Assembly: GCF_039595395.1 (NCBI RefSeq) | Contig: NZ_JBCNLP010000001.1 | Location: forward strand, 3,286,001-3,350,000 | Source of the DNA: Novosphingobium sp. | GTDB lineage: Bacteria; Pseudomonadota; Alphaproteobacteria; Sphingomonadales; Sphingomonadaceae | Reading direction: 5' to 3' | DNA length: 64,000 bases | Shown here: positions 1-9,323 of the stretch, one piece after another | Numbering within the stretch: the stretch's first letter is position 1 | Layout: the number at the start of each line of letters is the position of its first letter | Made by a program: the position numbers and the translations under genes | Notes under the pieces: generated by a model | Databases searched by the model: none | Told to the model about the DNA's origin: nothing | What the model saw: only the letters and a program-made list of their open reading frames with translations

Positions 1-2
1 CG

Positions 3-230
3 CCCTATATGGTGCCCGAGGGCAAGCTGTTCCTGATGGGTGACGACCGAGACAATTCGATGGACAGCCGCTTCACCACGCTGGACGGCGGCATCGGCAT
101 GGTCCCGCAGGAGAATCTGGTGGGGCGCGCCACGATCATGATGTGGTCGACCGATGGCGGCGCTTCGTGGTACAAGCCGTGGACCTGGTTCACCGCCACG
201 CGCTGGAGCCGCATCGGGAACACCTTTTGA
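3..230 (+). CDS. lepB: Signal peptidase I, C-terminal part (5' end outside window)
   Basis: Partial gene entering from the left edge; about 75 C-terminal residues are visible. Type I signal peptidases cleave Sec and Tat signal peptides at the outer face of the inner membrane with a Ser/Lys dyad. The visible part has the conserved box E motif GDDRDNSMDSR, which in this family follows the catalytic lysine; the serine and lysine themselves lie outside the window. Its TGA stop overlaps the TTG start of rnc (TTGA), so the two are translationally coupled. The order lepB-rnc-era is widely conserved in proteobacteria, which supports the assignment. Confidence 0.93.
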   Translation, partial: PYMVPEGKLFLMGDDRDNSMDSRFTTLDGGIGMVPQENLVGRATIMMWSTDGGASWYKPWTWFTATRWSRIGNTF

Positions 231-967
231 CGGTCGGAAAACTCAAACTGAAGCCCGTGGCGGGGGCGGAACCCCTGCCCGATGAGACGCTGGCCTTTCT
301 GCGCCAGTTGCTGGACGGCGCCGCGCCCGCCGATGTGGAGATGTGGACCGCCGCGCTGACGCATGGCAGTTTCACCGCCGCGCCCAACAAGGGCATCGCG
401 CGGGCCGCCGACTATCAGCGGCTGGAGTTTCTGGGCGACCGCGTGCTGGGCCTGACCATTGCCGAATGGCTCTATGAGGCCGAGAGCGATGCCGAGGGGC
501 GCCTCTCGCAGCGCCTCAACGCGCTGGTCTCGCGCCAGAGCTGTGCCAATGTGGCACGCGGGTTGAAGCTTGCGCCGCATATCCGCCTGGGCAAGCAGGC
601 CCGCGACGATGGCGGCGCCGATTCCGACAACATCCTTGGCGATGTGATGGAGGCGCTGATCGGCGCCAGCTTCCTCGAGCGCGGCTTCGAAACCACCCGC
701 GCCATGGTGCGCAAGCTGTGGTCCGACACCTTCCGGGGCCATGCCGGGCAGACCAAGCATCCCAAATCGGCGCTTCAGGAATGGGCTGCGGGCAACCGCC
801 GCCGCCCGCCCGAATATGCGCTGATCGACCGTTCCGGCCCGGACCACTCCCTGCAGTTCACCGTCTCCGTGGCGGTGAAGGGCGTGGGCGAGGCCCGCGC
901 CACCGCCAACAGCAAGCAGGAGGCCGAAACCAAGGCCGCCGGCGAATTCCTCCGACTTTACGCCTGA
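227..967 (+). CDS. rnc: Ribonuclease III
   Basis: Double-strand-specific endoribonuclease for rRNA and mRNA processing, 246 residues, a normal length. The nuclease signature RLEFLGDRVL lies at about residues 65-74 and the second acidic motif DNILGDVMEALIG at about 134-146; these supply the Mg-binding acidic residues. A double-stranded-RNA-binding domain occupies roughly residues 175-246. The start is taken as TTG at 227 because it overlaps the lepB stop as TTGA and gives a normal N-terminus; an upstream ATG at 143 in the same frame would bury 28 extra residues inside lepB. era follows after 11 bases. Confidence 0.95.
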   Translation: MTVGKLKLKPVAGAEPLPDETLAFLRQLLDGAAPADVEMWTAALTHGSFTAAPNKGIARAADYQRLEFLGDRVLGLTIAEWLYEAESDAEGRLSQRLNALVSRQSCANVARGLKLAPHIRLGKQARDDGGADSDNILGDVMEALIGASFLERGFETTRAMVRKLWSDTFRGHAGQTKHPKSALQEWAAGNRRRPPEYALIDRSGPDHSLQFTVSVAVKGVGEARATANSKQEAETKAAGEFLRLYA

Positions 968-978
968 AAGCCTTTGTT

Positions 979-1905
979 ATGACCGACCAACCCACCACGC
1001 CCCCGATGACCTGCGGCCTCGTTGCCGTGCTGGGCGCGCCCAACGCCGGCAAATCCACGCTGGTGAATGCGCTGGTCGGCCAGAAGGTGGCGATCGTCAG
1101 CCAGAAGGCGCAGACCACCCGCGCCCGCCTGATGGGCATCGCGCTGGAGCAGAGCGACAAGCATAACGCCCAGATCATCCTGGCCGACACGCCGGGCCTC
1201 TTCGCCCCCAAGCGCCGCCTCGACCGCGCGATGGTCGCCGCCGCCTGGGATGGCGCCGAGGAGGCCGATGCGATCCTGCTGGTGGTCGATGCCGCCAAGA
1301 AGCACCGCGACTATCTCGAACCCATCCTGGAGCAGTTGCAGCACCGCAAGGAGCGCAAGATCCTGGTGCTCAACAAGGTGGACCTGACGGCCAAGGAACC
1401 GCTGCTGGTTCTGGCGCAGGAACTGACCCAGAAGGTCGATTTCGCCGAGGTGTTTTTTGTTTCGGCACAAAGCAATGATGGCGTCGCCGGGCTGAAGGCT
1501 CATCTGGCCGGACTGATGCCCGAAGGCCTCTGGCATTTCCCGGAAGATCAGGTCTCCGATGCCTCGGAACGCCTGATGGCCTGCGAGATCACCCGCGAGC
1601 AGCTTTACCGCCAGCTCCACGATGAATTGCCCTATGACAGCACGGTTCGTCCCGAAAGCTACAAGCAGCGCAAGGACGGTTCAGTTGAAATTCATCAACA
1701 AATCGTCATCGCCCGAGAGAGCCAGAAACCGATTGTTCTCGGCAAGAAAGGCGCGCGCATCCGGGCCATCGGCGAGGCGGCACGTGCCGAATTGACACAG
1801 ATCCTTGGGAGTGAGGTCCACCTCTTCCTCCATGTCAAAGTGGATGAGAACTGGGCCGATGCCAAGGAAATCTACGAGGAAATCGGCCTGGAATGGGTTC
1901 GCTGA
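979..1905 (+). CDS. era: GTPase Era
   Basis: Essential 16S rRNA-binding GTPase used in 30S subunit maturation, 308 residues. G1 GAPNAGKST at about residues 19-27, G3 DTPG at about 70-73 and G4 NKVD at about 132-135 are intact. The C-terminal KH RNA-binding domain is visible as a segment with VLGKKGARIRAIG. The ATG at 979 was chosen because the GTPase domain begins about ten residues later; the reading frame stays open upstream across rnc but that part is not Era-like. It is the third gene of the lepB-rnc-era operon. Confidence 0.97.
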   Translation: MTDQPTTPPMTCGLVAVLGAPNAGKSTLVNALVGQKVAIVSQKAQTTRARLMGIALEQSDKHNAQIILADTPGLFAPKRRLDRAMVAAAWDGAEEADAILLVVDAAKKHRDYLEPILEQLQHRKERKILVLNKVDLTAKEPLLVLAQELTQKVDFAEVFFVSAQSNDGVAGLKAHLAGLMPEGLWHFPEDQVSDASERLMACEITREQLYRQLHDELPYDSTVRPESYKQRKDGSVEIHQQIVIARESQKPIVLGKKGARIRAIGEAARAELTQILGSEVHLFLHVKVDENWADAKEIYEEIGLEWVR

Positions 1906-1943
1906 GGCCGTTGCCGGATTTTCCATACCGGTGCAGCCAAGGC

Positions 1944-1972
1944 TTGTTATGAACCGCCACTGCGCTCTATAG
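1944..1972 (+). promoter_or_regulatory. Candidate sigma70-type promoter for the GT-C glycosyltransferase
   Basis: TTGTTA (1944-1949) and CTATAG (1967-1972) are separated by 17 bases and lie about 90 bases before the next ATG. Seen directly; promoter function is inferred from spacing and position after the era stop. Confidence 0.4.
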
Positions 1973-2058
1973 CGGCATGGTGGCGTAAAGCCATGCTCTG
2001 TGGATCGGGCCTGCGGGGGCGGGCCGGTCCGCCAGGGTCGCTGTGCAGGAATTAAAGG

Positions 2059-3630
2059 ATGGTGGAATTCATCGCGGCACTGCCGGGGCGGGCGCGGGTG
2101 GCGCTGCTGGGCAATATGGGCGTGCGGCTGCGCGCCCTCGCCGCCGACAAGGCGCTGGTGCTGCTGGCTTACACCCTGCTCGCCTTGATGCTGCGCGCTT
2201 TCACCTTCGGCTCTCCCACCATCCAGATCGATGAGCAGTTCTACCTGCTGGTCGGCGATCGCATGCTCCATGGCGCCCTGCCCTTCGTGGACATCTGGGA
2301 CCGCAAGCCGATCGGCCTCTTCCTGATCTTCGCCGCAATCCGCCTGCTGGGCGGTGAGGGCATCGTGCAGTACCAGCTTGTCGCCATGTTCAGCGTGGTC
2401 GCCACCTCGCTGGTGATCTGGCGCACGGCGCGGATGATCGCCTCTCCGCTGGGCGCTTTGTGCGCCGGCGTGGCCTATCAGCTCTTCCTCTCGGTGTTCT
2501 TCTGCTTCGGTGGGCAGTCGCCGGTCTATTACAACCTGCCTGTGGCACTCGTCGGCCTGTGGATGACCGATCTGATGATCCGCCGCCGCCCACCGCGCGC
2601 GCTGCTGCTGCACGGGCTGGGCGTGATGCTGGTGATCGGCATGGCGCTGCAGATCAAATACACCGTGATCTTCGAAGGCATCGGCTTTGGCCTCGCCCTG
2701 ATGTGGCGCATCCGCCGCGCGGGCTGGAGTCGTCCTCAGGTCACGCTGGCCGCCGCCGCATGGTGCGCCGCCGCCCTGCTGCCCACCACCGCCGCTTTGG
2801 CCTATTACGCTGCCATCGGCCATGCCGATGCCTTCATTCAGGCCAATTTCCTCTCGATCTTCGCCCGGCATGAGCCCTATCTCGCGTCCCTGTGGCGCCT
2901 GACCAAGGAAATGCTGGCCCTCACCCCCTTCTGGCTGGCGCTGTTCCTCGCGCCTCGCCGCTTCGGCGCGCGCGGTCTGACGGCGGCTGGCGAGGCCCCC
3001 CAGGCCCTGCCCTTCCTGCGCATCTGGGGCCTGACAGCCTTCGGCGGCTTCCTGCTGCTGGGCACATGGTACGATCACTACCTCGCCCCCGTCCTGGTGC
3101 CCATCTCGATCCTCTCCGCGCCCGCGCTGGGCCGCATGGCGCCTCACCGCTGGTACACCCGCCTGCTGCTCGGCTTTGGCACCGTCGCCGCGCTGGTGGT
3201 GACCTCGGTCAATATGAGCGATCACGGCTCCCGCGCCGAGATGGATGTGCTCCTGACCCAGATCGAGAGCGCCCGCGCCAAGGGCTGCCTCTATGTGGCC
3301 GAGGGCGACCCGATGCTGTACCATCTGTCAGGAAGCTGCCTGCCCTCGCGCTACGTCTTCCCCAACCATCTGGTGAGCCTGACCGATTCCGAGGCGCTGG
3401 GCGTGGACGCGCAGACCGAAGCACACCACATCATGGACAGCCGCCCCGATGTGGTGGTGATCACCGCCCAGCCTCAGGCCCATCCGGTGAACTGGCCTGT
3501 GCGCAACTTCCTGATGTCGCGTTTGGGCAGCGATTATGTGCTTTACGGCAAGGCTCGCGTGGGGACGCGCGATTTCCTCGTGTTCCAGAACAAGGCCTTG
3601 AGCGGGAAGCGGGTTGTCGCTTCGCGTTAA
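2059..3630 (+). CDS. GT-C fold membrane glycosyltransferase (ArnT/PMT-like), substrate unknown
   Basis: Integral membrane protein of 523 residues with about ten hydrophobic helices and a soluble C-terminal domain. It resembles polyprenyl-phosphate-sugar-dependent GT-C transferases (GT39/GT83 type): an acidic pair IDE at about residues 57-59 in the first periplasmic loop fits the catalytic aspartate of that fold, and DIWDRKP at about 78-84 follows. Such enzymes move sugars from undecaprenyl or dolichyl-type phosphate carriers onto lipids, glycans or proteins outside the inner membrane. It stands alone between era and the convergent topA. A second protein of the same class occurs at 43635. The acceptor cannot be told from the sequence. 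Confidence 0.7.
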   Translation: MVEFIAALPGRARVALLGNMGVRLRALAADKALVLLAYTLLALMLRAFTFGSPTIQIDEQFYLLVGDRMLHGALPFVDIWDRKPIGLFLIFAAIRLLGGEGIVQYQLVAMFSVVATSLVIWRTARMIASPLGALCAGVAYQLFLSVFFCFGGQSPVYYNLPVALVGLWMTDLMIRRRPPRALLLHGLGVMLVIGMALQIKYTVIFEGIGFGLALMWRIRRAGWSRPQVTLAAAAWCAAALLPTTAALAYYAAIGHADAFIQANFLSIFARHEPYLASLWRLTKEMLALTPFWLALFLAPRRFGARGLTAAGEAPQALPFLRIWGLTAFGGFLLLGTWYDHYLAPVLVPISILSAPALGRMAPHRWYTRLLLGFGTVAALVVTSVNMSDHGSRAEMDVLLTQIESARAKGCLYVAEGDPMLYHLSGSCLPSRYVFPNHLVSLTDSEALGVDAQTEAHHIMDSRPDVVVITAQPQAHPVNWPVRNFLMSRLGSDYVLYGKARVGTRDFLVFQNKALSGKRVVASR

Positions 3631-3650
3631 GAAGGTTCAGAAGTGAAAAT

Positions 3651-3876
3651 GCGAGGGTGTTACACCCTCGCGCTCCCATTCATTGTCAGCCAAAGCGCTT
3701 CGGGTTCGGCCATAGAGCAAGGTCGCAGCGCCGCAGGCTTTTGAACGCAAAAAGGCGCCGAGGCCTTCCTGCCTGCGGCGCCTTTTTTGTGCCCATGGGA
3801 AGTTTGCACACCGACAGGATGCCACTGCCCTTGTGTCGGAAGACGTCATGGGAGCGCGAGGGGGTAACCCCCTCGC
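3651..3876. repeat. Paired inverted palindromic element, locus 1 (two hairpins)
   Basis: Two near-perfect 21-base palindromes of the form GCGAGGG...CCCTCGC (3651-3671 and 3856-3876) in opposite orientation, each bordered on one side by GCTCCCAT or its complement ATGGGAGC. Between them is a GC-rich inverted repeat (see terminator at 3749). The same arrangement recurs at 11581-11819 and 39945-40172, and single halves at 20109 and 47512. It looks like a REP/BIME-type intergenic element. No REP-associated transposase is in the window. Confidence 0.8.
3749..3788. terminator. Bidirectional Rho-independent terminator between GT-C gene and topA
   Basis: Strong hairpin with arms AAAAAGGCGCCG.AGGC and GCCTGCGGCGCCTTTTTT, ending in T-runs on both strands. 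It sits between two convergent genes, the expected place for a shared terminator, and inside the paired repeat described above. Confidence 0.75.
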
Positions 3877-3892
3877 ACTTCTCTTTTTCCCT

Positions 3893-6511
3893 TTATTCTG
3901 CTGCAGCTTTCTTGGCCGGAGCCTTCTTGGCCGCAGGCTTCTTCGCTGCGGCCTTCTTGGAGGGAGCCTTTTTCGGAGCCTCCTCACCATCAGCCGTCTT
4001 TGCAGCGGCCTTCTTGGGAGCCGCCTTCTTGGCCGGCGCCTTTTTCTTGCCCTTCGCAGGCCCCTTCGCGGCGCGCTCGTCGAGCAGCACCACGGCTTCT
4101 TCCAAAGTCAGCTCTGCTGAGTCCTTAGCCTTGGGCAGGGTGGCGTTGGTGGTGCCATCGGTCACATAAGGCCCGAAGCGCCCCGCCATCAGCTTGATCT
4201 CGCCGCCGTTCACCGGATGCGCGCCGAAGACTTTCAGAGGCTCGGCGGCGGCGCGGCGGTTGCCGCCACCAGCGGCGGCCTCGGCCAGCTTGGTCACCGC
4301 CATGTTCATGCCGGTGTCGAAGACCTCGGTCGTGCTGCGCAGGCGGGCGTATTTGCCGCTGTGGGCCAGATAGGGGCCATAGCGGCCGATGCTGGCGGTG
4401 ATGGGCTCTCCGGTTTCCGGATGCGGCCCCACGGTGCGCGGCAGGCTGAGGAGCTTGACCGCCCAGTCCAGCGTCAGCTCCCCGATGTCCTTGGGGATGC
4501 TGGCCATCTTCTTGTCGTCACCTTCACCCGTCTGGATGTAGGGGCCGAAGCGACCGGCCTTGCGCATGATCGGCAGGCCGGTGTCGGGGTGCTTGCCGAT
4601 CTCGCCTTCCTCGCCGCCATCCTGCGATCCGCCGGGCTGGGCGAATTTGCGGGTGAACTTGCACTCGGGGTAGTTCGAGCAGGCGATGAAGGCGCCATAG
4701 CGGCCACCGCGCAGCGACAGGCGCCCGGCGTGGCAGGCAGGGCATTCGCGCGGATCGCCGCCGCCATCCTTGGGCGGGAACAGGTAATCGGCGAGGAATT
4801 CGTCCAGCGCCTCGGTCACTTCCGAGGGCTTCTTCTCCATCACCTCGTCGGACTTGGGCTTGAAATCGCGCCAGAAGGCCTCGAGCACGGCCTTCCACTC
4901 GCGGCTGCCGCCCGAGACATCATCCAGCTCCTCTTCCATGCCCGCGGTGAAGTCATAGCCGACATAGCGGGGGAAGAAGCGTTCCAGAAACGACGTGAGA
5001 AGTCGCCCGGTTTCCTCTGCAAAGAAACGGTTTTTCTCGGCGCGCACATAGGCGCGGTCCTTGAGCACCTGAAGGGTGGCGGCATAGGTCGAGGGGCGAC
5101 CGATGCCCAGCTCTTCCAGCCGCTTGACCAGCGAAGCTTCGGAATAGCGCGGCGGCGGCTGGGTGAAGTGCTGGGTGGCGTCCACGCCCTCCTTCACCGG
5201 CATGTCGCCCTTGCTCATCAGGGGCAGCAGACCGCTTTCGTCCTCCTCGCTGTCCTGCTTCTGGTCGCGGCTTTCGTCGTAGACGGCCATAAAGCCGGGG
5301 AACTTCACGACCTGACCGGTGGCGCGCAGCTCGTGGCTGCCCGTGCCGTCGCGCAGGGTGATGGTGGTGCGCTCAAGCTGGGCGCTGGCCATCTGACTGG
5401 CGAGGGCACGCTTCCAGATCAGGTCATACAGGCGCGCCTCATCGCCGCTGCCATAGGTGTTGCGCGAGAAGTCGGTGGGGCGGATCGCCTCATGCGCTTC
5501 CTGAGCATTCTTGGCCTTGGTCTCGTAATGGCGCGGCTTTTCGGGGCAGAAATGGCCCGAGAAACGCTCGGTGATTTCCTTGCGCGCGGCGTCGATGGCG
5601 CTGGGGTCCATCTGCACGCCATCGGTACGCATATAGGTGATCGCGCCCGCCTCATACAGCGTCTGCGCCACGCGCATCGTGTGCATGGCCGAGAAGCCCA
5701 GCTTGCGCGCGGCCTCCTGCTGCAGCGTCGAGGTGGTGAAGGGCGGATAGGGGTTGCGGCGGGCCGGCTTGGTCTCGACCTCTTCCACGCGGAAGGCGCC
5801 ATTTTCCACGGCGGCCTTGGCGCGCTTGGCGATGCCTTCCTCGCCAAGGCTCAGCTTCTCAAGCTTCTGGCCCTCAAACTTGACCAGACGCGCCGGGAAA
5901 TGCGTGCCGTCATGCAGCAGCCTGGCGATGACCTGCCAATATTCCTGCGGCTTGAAACCCTCGATCTCGCGCTCACGCTCGACGATCAGGCGCAAAGCCA
6001 CCGACTGCACGCGGCCCGCGCTCTTGGCGCCGGGCAGCTTACGCCACAGCACCGGCGAGAGGGTGAAGCCGAACAGATAGTCCAGCGCGCGGCGGGCCAG
6101 ATAGGCATCGATCAGATCCTGATCCAGCTCGCGCGGATGCTTCATCGCCGTGGTGACGGCATCCTTGGTGATGGCGTTGAAGGTGACGCGCTCGACCTCC
6201 TTGGGCAGGGCGCGGCGCTTTTTCAGCAGCTCGCGCACATGCCAACTGATCGCCTCACCTTCGCGATCCGGGTCAGTCGCCAGGATCAGACGGTCGGCCT
6301 GCTTGGCGGCATCGGTGATTTCGCGCACGCGGGACTGTTTGTCGCCATACAGCTCCCAGTCCATCTCGAAGCCCTCATCGGGGCGGACCGAGCCGTCCTT
6401 GGGCGGCAGATCGCGGATATGACCATAGGAGGCCAGAACCTTATAGTCCTTGCCGAGATACTTCTCGATGGTCTTGGCCTTGGCCGGAGATTCGACGATG
6501 ACGAGCTGCAT
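3893..6511 (-). CDS. topA: DNA topoisomerase I (type IA)
   Basis: Relaxes negative supercoils through a 5'-phosphotyrosine intermediate; 872 residues. The Toprim domain is N-terminal with DPDREGE at about residues 80-86, and the catalytic tyrosine is Tyr293 in GAITYMRTDG. One C4 zinc-finger-like segment (CPAC...CSNYPEC) is followed by several GRFGPY/GRYGPY repeat units. The last about 60 residues are an Ala/Lys/Pro-rich tail (KKAPAKKA-type repeats) similar to histone H1 or bacterial AlgP-like tails; it probably adds DNA affinity. It is convergent with the upstream gene and shares the 3749 terminator. Confidence 0.96.
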   Translation of the reverse strand: MQLVIVESPAKAKTIEKYLGKDYKVLASYGHIRDLPPKDGSVRPDEGFEMDWELYGDKQSRVREITDAAKQADRLILATDPDREGEAISWHVRELLKKRRALPKEVERVTFNAITKDAVTTAMKHPRELDQDLIDAYLARRALDYLFGFTLSPVLWRKLPGAKSAGRVQSVALRLIVEREREIEGFKPQEYWQVIARLLHDGTHFPARLVKFEGQKLEKLSLGEEGIAKRAKAAVENGAFRVEEVETKPARRNPYPPFTTSTLQQEAARKLGFSAMHTMRVAQTLYEAGAITYMRTDGVQMDPSAIDAARKEITERFSGHFCPEKPRHYETKAKNAQEAHEAIRPTDFSRNTYGSGDEARLYDLIWKRALASQMASAQLERTTITLRDGTGSHELRATGQVVKFPGFMAVYDESRDQKQDSEEDESGLLPLMSKGDMPVKEGVDATQHFTQPPPRYSEASLVKRLEELGIGRPSTYAATLQVLKDRAYVRAEKNRFFAEETGRLLTSFLERFFPRYVGYDFTAGMEEELDDVSGGSREWKAVLEAFWRDFKPKSDEVMEKKPSEVTEALDEFLADYLFPPKDGGGDPRECPACHAGRLSLRGGRYGAFIACSNYPECKFTRKFAQPGGSQDGGEEGEIGKHPDTGLPIMRKAGRFGPYIQTGEGDDKKMASIPKDIGELTLDWAVKLLSLPRTVGPHPETGEPITASIGRYGPYLAHSGKYARLRSTTEVFDTGMNMAVTKLAEAAAGGGNRRAAAEPLKVFGAHPVNGGEIKLMAGRFGPYVTDGTTNATLPKAKDSAELTLEEAVVLLDERAAKGPAKGKKKAPAKKAAPKKAAAKTADGEEAPKKAPSKKAAAKKPAAKKAPAKKAAAE

Positions 6512-6625
6512 AGGGCGGTTTCAGACACTTTCTTCGCATGGCACTTCACGTGCACGCACGAGGGTGGTTCGCTGCGCCTCCTGCGTCAAGAGGGCGCTCA
6601 CCGCAAGAGACAGGGACAAAAAGCC

Positions 6626-7321
6626 TCAGGCAAAGACCTCGCTGAGTGGGTCCTTGTCATGGACCAAGGTGCGAAACACCCCGATGCCGAAAGCCAGCGA
6701 CAGGCTGCCCGCCAGCCCGGAAAGCGCCAGACGCGCCAGTCCAACCCCACCAAGGATCGGAACGGTGTTGAACGCCAGAACGCCCACGCCAATCATCAGC
6801 AGGACATAAGGCACAAGCCAGACCGCGATCAGCGCCAGAAGAGCTCCCAGCATCGCCCCGCGATGGCCATGCGTGGCCTCCCGGCTGGCAGCCAGCGCCT
6901 CCATCACGCTCATCCCGCGCGACAAGGTGAAGGCGGGCGCGATAAACCAGCGCAGCAGCAGCAAAACCCCCGGCACGACCAGCAGCACCAACCCCAGCCA
7001 GACCGCTAGAATGATCAACAGATTGATCAGCACAAACGCCCCATAACGCGGCGGAACATCCGGATCGGCCAGCCCTTCGCGCAGCAACAGTTGGCGGATG
7101 ACGATCGCCAAAATCATATTTTGCAGCAAGGCTCCCAGCAGGGTGATGAACAGCAACTGCGGCAAGGCCTGCGTCAACGGCTGATTCGTCGTATAACCAT
7201 CGAGCACACGCTGTCCGGCCTGTACAAGGGCGACCAACAAACCGGCCAAAGCCAGCAAGCGCCATCGCCGCTGCAAGACCTCCCAACCCGCCCCGATCAA
7301 CGTACCTGCCGAGATCGCCAT
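6626..7321 (-). CDS. Multi-pass membrane protein of unknown function
   Basis: About 231 residues with roughly five or six hydrophobic helices. The overall pattern (a long region of paired helices, polar start with WEVLQRRWR) resembles the membrane domain found in glycerophosphodiester phosphodiesterase-associated or YciC-like proteins, but I cannot name it with confidence. The ATG at 7321 is preferred over an in-frame start 17 codons earlier, which would overlap dprA. It lies between dprA and topA on the same strand, 19 bases after the dprA stop, so it is probably cotranscribed with dprA. Confidence 0.65.
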   Translation of the reverse strand: MAISAGTLIGAGWEVLQRRWRLLALAGLLVALVQAGQRVLDGYTTNQPLTQALPQLLFITLLGALLQNMILAIVIRQLLLREGLADPDVPPRYGAFVLINLLIILAVWLGLVLLVVPGVLLLLRWFIAPAFTLSRGMSVMEALAASREATHGHRGAMLGALLALIAVWLVPYVLLMIGVGVLAFNTVPILGGVGLARLALSGLAGSLSLAFGIGVFRTLVHDKDPLSEVFA

Positions 7322-7340
7322 GATTGCCCCTTGTCCTGCC

Positions 7341-8498
7341 CTACACCGCCCTGCTGACCCGCCCGCCTGCATGACGGACCAGCGTGCCCGACAATTCCAT
7401 ATCGATCAGCGCCGCCTGCACCACGCCAGCAGGCAGGCCGCAATGGCGGATCAGATCGTCCACCCCGATGGGCGCCACGCCCAGCAGAGCGGCAATCCTG
7501 TCATCCGTATCGAGACTGGCCGATGATTGTTGCACCGCCGCTTCATCCGGCGCGGCCAAAGGCAAGGCTTCCTGCCTTGGCGCGCGCAGAGGCATGCGGG
7601 GCGCGCCCTGAAAGTCGGTCAGCAGTTCGAGGATATCCTCGACGCGCTGCACCAGCACCGCGCCCTCGCGGATCAGATCGTTGCCGCCATGCGCGCGCGG
7701 GTCGAGCGGAGAACCCGGCACCGCCATCACCGCCCGCCCATAATCCCCCGCCAGCCGCGCGGTGATCAGCGAGCCCGATCTGGGCGCCGCCTCCACCACC
7801 ACCGTACCTATGGCAAGGCCCGCGATGATGCGGTTGCGGGCGGGGAAATGGCGCTGGGTGGGCTCGGTACCGGGGGGCATCTCGCTGATCAGCAGACCTT
7901 CGCGAGCGATGCGCTCCTGCAGGGCGGCATGCTCGGGCGGATAGACCACATCCACGCCCCCGGCGATCACGCCGACCGTGCACGCGCCGCCTTCCGCGCC
8001 GAAAGCCCCCTCATGCGCGGCGGCATCCACCCCGCGCGCCAGACCCGAGATCACCGCGCAACCCTCGGTCGCCAGATCGCGTGCCAGGCTACGCGCCAGC
8101 TTCATCGCCCCTGCCGAGGCATTGCGCGCGCCGACAATCGCCACCGGGCGCCGCGCCGCAATCGAAGGGTCGCCGCGCACGATCAGGATTGGCGGGGCGC
8201 CCTCGGCCAACCCCAGCAGAGCGGGATAATCCGCGCCGTCATGGAACAGGTAACGCCCGCCCGCCGCGCGCACGGCGGCCATCTCCGCCTCGACGGATTT
8301 GAGCGGAAAGACTGTAAACCCGCTCTTGCCCGGCAGCTGCGGCAAACCTTCCAGCGCGGCGACAGCCGAGCCGAAGCGCGCCAGAAGCTGGCGATAGGTG
8401 ATGGGGCCGATGCCGGTGGAACGGATCAGCCGGATGCGGGCCATGCCCTCCTCGCGCGTCAGCCCGGCGGCGCGCTGGGGAGAGGCTGGCTCCGCCAT
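7341..8498 (-). CDS. dprA: DNA-processing protein DprA (Smf)
   Basis: Loads RecA onto incoming single-stranded DNA during natural transformation. 385 residues: an N-terminal helix-hairpin-helix/SAM-like part (RLIRSTGIGPITYRQLL), a Rossmann-like DprA core with SGLARGVDAAAH and PARNRIIAG, and a C-terminal winged-helix part (ALLGVAPIGVDDLIRHCGL). The start codon is directly next to the plsY stop (8499-8501), so the genes are coupled. DprA presence alone does not show competence; no com genes are in the window. Confidence 0.95.
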   Translation of the reverse strand: MAEPASPQRAAGLTREEGMARIRLIRSTGIGPITYRQLLARFGSAVAALEGLPQLPGKSGFTVFPLKSVEAEMAAVRAAGGRYLFHDGADYPALLGLAEGAPPILIVRGDPSIAARRPVAIVGARNASAGAMKLARSLARDLATEGCAVISGLARGVDAAAHEGAFGAEGGACTVGVIAGGVDVVYPPEHAALQERIAREGLLISEMPPGTEPTQRHFPARNRIIAGLAIGTVVVEAAPRSGSLITARLAGDYGRAVMAVPGSPLDPRAHGGNDLIREGAVLVQRVEDILELLTDFQGAPRMPLRAPRQEALPLAAPDEAAVQQSSASLDTDDRIAALLGVAPIGVDDLIRHCGLPAGVVQAALIDMELSGTLVRHAGGRVSRAV

Positions 8499-9164
8499 TT
8501 ACCCTTGCGTTTTGTTCGAGGAACGGCCGACGCGCGGCTCGGTGCCCTCGATCAGCCGGGCGATGTTCTGGTGATGGCGCCCCACCACCAGCACCGCCAG
8601 CGCGGCCAGCACCGGCACCAAGCCGGTATGCCCCAGCGCCAGGGCGGCCAGCGGGGCGGCCACCGCCGCGCTCATCCCGCCGACCGAGGAAATCTTCGAC
8701 AGCTTCGCCGCCGCCGCCCAGGCCAGAGCGCTCACCAGCCCGACCGGCCAGGCCAGGCCCAGTGCCACTCCCAGCACCGTCGCCACGCCCTTGCCGCCGC
8801 GAAAGCCCAGCCATACCGGGAAGCAATGGCCCAGCATCGCGCCCGCCGCCGCCAGTTGCGGCGCGGCGGTCCATGTGCCCGCGAAGGTGCCCACCTCTCC
8901 CCACAGCGCGCGGGCGATCATCACCGCGACCACGCCCTTGGCCATGTCGAGCAGCAGCGTCGCCGCCGCCAGCCCCTTGCGCCCGGTGCGCAGCACATTG
9001 GTGGCGCCGATGTTGCCCGAGCCGATCTGGCGCAGGTCGCCCGCGCCCATCACCCGCGTCAGGATCAGGCCGAAAGGCACCGACCCCAGCAGATAACCCA
9101 AGACCAGCGCCCCCAGCAGCGGGCTCAAACCTGTCGCACTCACTTGAAAAACCTCTCGATCCAT
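8499..9164 (-). CDS. plsY: Glycerol-3-phosphate acyltransferase PlsY
   Basis: Membrane acyltransferase that transfers acyl groups from acyl-phosphate to glycerol-3-phosphate, the first step of phospholipid synthesis. 221 residues, with the family motif GSGNIGATNVLRTG about 45 residues in and FRGGKGVAT in a second conserved loop; about five hydrophobic helices. The ATG at 9164 gives the usual short cytoplasmic start before the first helix; an in-frame extension 37 codons longer is not hydrophobic and overlaps the murI promoter. Divergent from murI, coupled to dprA. Confidence 0.94.
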   Translation of the reverse strand: MDREVFQVSATGLSPLLGALVLGYLLGSVPFGLILTRVMGAGDLRQIGSGNIGATNVLRTGRKGLAAATLLLDMAKGVVAVMIARALWGEVGTFAGTWTAAPQLAAAGAMLGHCFPVWLGFRGGKGVATVLGVALGLAWPVGLVSALAWAAAAKLSKISSVGGMSAAVAAPLAALALGHTGLVPVLAALAVLVVGRHHQNIARLIEGTEPRVGRSSNKTQG

Positions 9165-9323
9165 AAGCGGGAGGCATCGCTGCACAGGCGCATCGCGCGC
9201 CTCTCCCCTGCCCGGCCCTTGTAGCGCCCGCGCACCGCCACAGGAAAGCCCTGTCTTTGCTTTTTGCGCGGGCACACCCTAGAAGCGGAGGCCCGGATCT
9301 CCTGCCCAAGGCCCTGAAACGAC

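Noticed and set aside
1681..3324. 547-codon open frame on the minus strand opposite the GT-C glycosyltransferase and era
   Set aside because: Composition is His/Gln/Gly-rich as expected for an antisense frame; the plus strand carries recognisable proteins.
4217..7009. 930-codon open frame on the plus strand opposite topA
   Set aside because: Mirror of topA caused by high GC; topA has full catalytic motifs, the antisense product has none.
7341..8498. Natural competence locus around dprA
   Set aside because: dprA is widespread and no other competence genes are nearby.
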